In this document: positions 63,167 through 64,000 of the stretch, in pieces
Layout: the number at the start of each line of letters is the position of its first letter
Position numbering within the stretch: the first letter of the stretch is position 1
Assembly (NCBI GenBank): GCA_003290465.1
Contig: CP030759.1
Location: 1,765,144 to 1,829,143 of the forward strand
Length of the DNA stretch: 64,000 nucleotides
Source of the DNA: Candidatus Sumerlaea chitinivorans
Lineage (GTDB): Bacteria; Sumerlaeota; Sumerlaeia; Sumerlaeales; Sumerlaeaceae
Reading direction: 5' to 3'
Program-made: the position numbers and the translations under genes
Notes under the pieces: model-generated
Databases searched by the model: none
What the model saw: the letters and a program-made list of their open reading frames with translations, nothing else
Told to the model about the DNA's origin: nothing

Positions 63167-64000
63167 TTAGACGCGTTGTTCGCGTCGTGCTTTCCGCTCC
63201 TCAAACAACACAAACAAAGTATACCCGGCGTGCACAAGGAGCACTGCCAGCCATACAAGGGGACGCAGAAAATGCGACTCGTTCCGCCAGAAACGCGCAT
63301 CGAGCTGGGCAAGGACAAAGCAGAGACTCCAGAGAACAAAGTTCAGCGCGAGGGTCCGGCCGTGAGTCCAGCCAGCCACAAGCAGGCGCTGATAGAGGTG
63401 CGTGCGATGAGCTTGGAGGAGATTCTCGCCCCGCAGGGCGCGGCGGATCAGCGTATAAAGCACATCCCACAAAAAGGGACTGAGGACGATTATCGCGGCA
63501 GCAAATGGAAAGCTGCTGTTTCTATCCTCGCACGTATGCAGTGCTGCCATGGCCAACACAAAGCCGACAAACTGGCTCCCAGAGTCCCCCATGAAGGTTT
63601 TGCGCGGCTGCTCTGTGGTGGGCAGGTTGAACATCAGAAACGCGAAAAGCACGCCTGCTAACGCCAGCAACACCACGCTCTGGCCGACTGCATATGGAAA
63701 ATCAAACGCCACAAGCGGCATGGCAATGGCAAGAGAGACCAAAGCCCCGAACAAGGCCGCCTGGCCATCCATGCCATCCATAAAATTGTAGGCGTTCATC
63801 ACTAACAGAATGAAGCTTACCGTGAATATGATGGCGAGGATCTCTACCAGAATCGGACTTAAGATGGTGCGGGACCATTGCTCGACTGCCACCGGCAAGG
63901 GACAAAACCCGGTCACCACCGCCGTTGCTGCTGCTGCAAGCTGAAATAGAAATTTCCAGTAGGGCTTAAGCTCAAAGACATCATCCAGAAAGCCACCCAC
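63167..64000 (-). CDS. MraY/WecA-family glycosyl-1-phosphate transferase, partial
   Basis: 277 residues, 5' end outside the window. The polytopic enzyme transfers a sugar-1-phosphate from a UDP-sugar to undecaprenyl phosphate. Visible family motifs: GGFLDD at the very edge, NAYNFMDGMDGQAAL, RKTFMGDSGSQFVGF (the Mg-binding NxxNFxDGxxG and GDSGS types), and HRTHLYQRLLVAGW (the HxxH-type loop). About seven membrane segments remain. The HRTHLYQRL form is closer to WecA/WbpL than to MraY, and no mur genes are beside it, so it probably starts O-antigen or another surface glycan. The C-terminus is charged (EERKARREQRV). Confidence 0.9.
   Translation of the reverse strand: MGGFLDDVFELKPYWKFLFQLAAAATAVVTGFCPLPVAVEQWSRTILSPILVEILAIIFTVSFILLVMNAYNFMDGMDGQAALFGALVSLAIAMPLVAFDFPYAVGQSVVLLALAGVLFAFLMFNLPTTEQPRKTFMGDSGSQFVGFVLAMAALHTCEDRNSSFPFAAAIIVLSPFLWDVLYTLIRRALRGENLLQAHRTHLYQRLLVAGWTHGRTLALNFVLWSLCFVLAQLDARFWRNESHFLRPLVWLAVLLVHAGYTLFVLFEERKARREQRV

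Noticed and set aside
1-64000. A defence system, prophage, integron or other mobile island
   Set aside because: No integrase, transposase, nuclease-helicase set, toxin-antitoxin pair, attachment-site duplication or abrupt composition change was found; the one tRNA gene has no integrase beside it.

Overview
The window reads as one chromosomal segment of a diderm (Gram-negative type) bacterium with a moderately high GC content by eye. An outer membrane is implied by BamA, Skp, LpxC and a WaaP-like LPS kinase. Type IV pilus parts (PilT, PilC) and large secreted multidomain proteins are also present. Intrinsic terminators with GC-rich stems, strong AAGGAGG-type ribosome binding sites and frequent GTG/TTG starts are typical bacterial features. 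The large secreted proteins with DCNxNxVPDECD repeats, the C25-type protease and the gene mix suggest an uncultured or deep-branching lineage (for example Sumerlaeota/BRC1, Hydrogenedentota or another PVC/FCB-adjacent phylum). That placement is a guess and cannot be settled from the sequence alone. No phage, plasmid, IS element, CRISPR array or rRNA was seen. There is one tRNA gene, Leu(UAA).

Layout. 1-6.7 kb: two large secreted proteins, an M4 (thermolysin-type) protease cut by the window edge and a DCN-repeat protein, which share a C-terminal region of about 640 residues. 7-11.4 kb: a small secreted protein, asd and gyrB. 11.6-17.1 kb: a family 2 glycosyltransferase, a surface protein built of about 89-residue Cys-rich repeats plus a LamG-like domain, a YbaK-type deacylase, a small YD-repeat-like secreted protein and tRNA-Leu. 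17.2-24 kb, minus strand: trpS, hisF, trxA, hisA, rpoD and a divergent, truncated sigma-70 paralogue split by a frameshift. 24.4-32.8 kb: a three-part fusion (PurE-like, Clp-N-like, TsaC/Sua5), a GT4 glycosyltransferase, a gingipain-type (C25) protease and an LPS-kinase-like protein. 32.8-45.6 kb: dnaG, HU, tlyA, NAD kinase, a large TPR protein, a small membrane protein, aroA, a rhomboid protease, a CtpA-type protease and xseA. 45.6-53.4 kb: menG/ubiE, converging on an outer-membrane assembly block transcribed leftward as PPIase, bamA, skp, lpxC and fabZ. 53.5-64 kb: a CapK/PaaK-like ligase, pilT, pilC, a membrane protein of unknown function, a GT87 mannosyltransferase-like protein, rsmE, an orphan sensor kinase, queA and a partial MraY/WecA-type glycosyl-phosphotransferase.

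How the genes fit together. Much of the window is housekeeping: replication (dnaG, gyrB, HU), transcription (rpoD), translation and RNA modification (trpS, tRNA, queA, rsmE, tlyA, tsaC), and amino acid biosynthesis (asd, aroA, hisA, hisF). A second theme is the envelope: outer-membrane protein folding and lipid A synthesis, glycosyltransferases, periplasmic proteases and pili. The least ordinary items are the sigma-70-like protein without sigma regions 3 and 4 next to rpoD, the PurE-like/Clp-N/TsaC fusion, the shared C-terminal region of the first two genes, and the Cys-rich repeat protein with its structured leader.
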